A stretch of 63,883 nucleotides of DNA from Defluviitaleaceae bacterium. Lineage in GTDB: Bacteria; Bacillota; Clostridia; Lachnospirales; WQUN01. Within the stretch, counting starts at the first letter, position 1; each line of letters starts with the position of its first letter. The stretch lies in contig WQRX01000020.1 in the NCBI GenBank assembly GCA_009786535.1, positions 1 to 63,883 of the forward strand, read 5' to 3'. Under the pieces are notes generated by a model. That model saw only the letters and a list, made by a program, of their open reading frames with translations, made no database searches and had not been told where the DNA came from. Shown here piece after piece: positions 62,713 through 63,883 of this stretch. Position numbers and translations under genes: made by a program.

Positions 62713-62829
62713 ATGTTTAAAATGTACATAGCTTGGGAAAAAATCCCCACCGAATACGCCAATGATTTATTAGCATCAGGTACCCCCCTGTCCGCTAATT
62801 ACAAAGACCATGAAAACGTAATTACATAA
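62713..62829 (+). pseudogene. Truncated YafQ-like toxin fragment
   Basis: 38 residues with ASGTPLSANYKDHENVIT, which copies the SGNPLPPNYKDHALKGNYI part of the intact toxin at 44316. The rest of the gene (catalytic C-terminal half) is lost after a stop. No antitoxin gene precedes it. Confidence 0.65.
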
Positions 62830-62847
62830 TTTGCCGTGTCATCTCAT

Positions 62848-63883
62848 TTAATCTGTAGGAATAGTCAACGGCTTTCCATAACGGTTGCTCATACGCGCTA
62901 CAAACCATTCAATAGTAAAATCGTCTGCTTCGCTATGAGAAAATGGACGTACAAATACAGACGGCACTATATCCGGTAAAATTCTAAAATCCGGCGGTTG
63001 TACTTCGTCATTTTGCATAAATTCAAGCAAGTCACGATATGCGGCGTGATACGCTTGTATTTCGCCTGTCAAAAACTCATAAATAATAACCGCTGAAAAA
63101 GGCGCAGTAACGGCAAAAGCACCACGCCCGCCGGGTTCTGCTGTAAATTCAATTTTGGCAGTTGTTCCGATAGCAAGCGTGGCAATGACTAATAATATTA
63201 TTGCACGGTGTTTTATTTCTATATTGAAATTTATTTTCTTAACAGATATAGCCCACCCCAACCAATAAAAAGTATTTATAATTCCCAATATCCACACAGA
63301 CATTTGAACAATATTCACATATCTATCAATTATATTAAAGCCATTACCATATATTAAAGGCACATATAACCCGCATATGAACATAAACGATAAAAGGCTT
63401 ACCCATAGCGGGTATTTGAATTTCCAATCTTTGTTATCCAAAAGTTGATACAAAAAAGGTGAGATTAACAGCATGGTCAATAAAAACGGAACATTGACAG
63501 TTAAAAACATAGTCCAAAAACCATAGACAACAGAAACAAATGGCACGCCAAACATTGGAACATCTCCAAAATTACCCGGATTAGCTTGAACAAACGCCCT
63601 GCGTACCGCATGACCCGGTGCAAGTGCCGCAATTAGCGAACCCACAATTACAGGAATGAACGCGATTAGCATTGTATATTTTGCCGGATGTTTCTTTATA
63701 AATAAATACACCGTTGCTGTTATTCCTGTTAAAAAACATAGCATTGCAATAGGAATAGCCCCGCCTGCTGTTACAAAACCAAAAACACTTATTATTATTG
63801 CTGTAATTATCTTGGGTTTTCGTATGAATTTTAAGGTCAAAGTTAAAAGAATAAGGTACATTGAGAAAGTAAATGTATATAAA
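62848..63883 (-). CDS. DUF6056-like polytopic membrane protein, 5' end outside the window
   Basis: The frame is open to the window edge, so at least 344 residues are present and the true start is likely outside. Eight or so membrane helices, and the signature LAPGHAVRRAFVQANPGNFG resembles the APGN-x-x-R loop of DUF6056 proteins. These relate to glycosyltransferase-C-type membrane proteins of unknown role. The C-terminal 70 residues are soluble (DFRILPDIVPSVFVRPFSH). It ends just after the YafQ remnant. Confidence 0.6.
   Translation of the reverse strand, partial: LYTFTFSMYLILLTLTLKFIRKPKIITAIIISVFGFVTAGGAIPIAMLCFLTGITATVYLFIKKHPAKYTMLIAFIPVIVGSLIAALAPGHAVRRAFVQANPGNFGDVPMFGVPFVSVVYGFWTMFLTVNVPFLLTMLLISPFLYQLLDNKDWKFKYPLWVSLLSFMFICGLYVPLIYGNGFNIIDRYVNIVQMSVWILGIINTFYWLGWAISVKKINFNIEIKHRAIILLVIATLAIGTTAKIEFTAEPGGRGAFAVTAPFSAVIIYEFLTGEIQAYHAAYRDLLEFMQNDEVQPPDFRILPDIVPSVFVRPFSHSEADDFTIEWFVARMSNRYGKPLTIPTD

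Overview
The window looks like a chromosomal segment of a flagellated, starch-degrading member of the Bacillota (Clostridia-like). The evidence is Gram-positive style ribosome binding sites (GGAGG), many ATGA gene overlaps, a flagellin, a MalEFG-type importer with a lipoprotein binding protein, a polyphosphate kinase/phosphatase pair and many type II toxin-antitoxin (TA) pairs. No rRNA, tRNA or CRISPR array was seen. No database search was possible, so family names rest on motifs and remembered family architecture.

Layout. (1) 1-13.5 kb is an accessory island, visibly more AT-rich in codon use. It holds the end of a TA pair, a 3' fragment of a glutamyl-tRNA synthetase gene with a strong terminator, and a leftward operon of five to six genes (12.2 to 1.4 kb). 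That operon encodes an HTH-like protein, a Hanks-type protein kinase, a coiled-coil protein, an SPFH-like protein, a membrane protein with a peptidoglycan-binding domain, and a 1695-residue P-loop NTPase carrying long TPR and HAT-like repeat arrays. The island ends at a decayed IS1-like transposase. (2) 13.5-18.4 kb: MFS transporter, ppk1 and a ppx/gppA-HD gene. (3) 18.5-24.1 kb: a double HTH-TPR regulator, an XRE repressor, a flagellin, a Panacea (DUF4065)/MazF-like TA pair and a methyltransferase. (4) 24.1-41.8 kb: a long leftward alpha-glucan regulon starting with its own LacI-type regulator, then pullulanase, a multi-CBM surface protein, MalE/F/G-like importer, a DUF1189 membrane protein, alpha-amylase, an AlkC-like glycosylase, a cytoplasmic neopullulanase-like GH13, ThuA and Gfo/Idh/MocA proteins. 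(5) 42-48.5 kb: uvrB, DinJ/YafQ-like TA, a retropepsin-like protein, a D-aminoacylase-like amidohydrolase, an acyltransferase and HicAB. (6) 48.5-53.9 kb: a leftward lipid-type operon (PlsC-like acyltransferase, HAD phosphatase, acyl-adenylating ligase, acyl carrier protein) beside a small serine recombinase. (7) 54-63.9 kb: Fic protein, a truncated prepilin-peptidase-like protein, a GHL10-amidase fusion, a heterodimeric ABC exporter and a truncated DUF6056-like membrane protein.

How they work together. The glucan genes form a complete path: extracellular debranching and amylolysis, surface starch binding, maltodextrin uptake (the ATPase must be encoded elsewhere) and cytoplasmic hydrolysis, with a promoter and a LacI-type operator visible in front of lacI. 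The lipid operon is preceded by a 23-bp inverted repeat pair that encloses an outward-facing promoter and an intrinsic terminator, directly next to a serine recombinase gene. This has the layout of an invertible promoter (phase switch), and I regard it, together with the kinase/NTPase/TPR-HAT island operon, as the most promising undescribed biology here.
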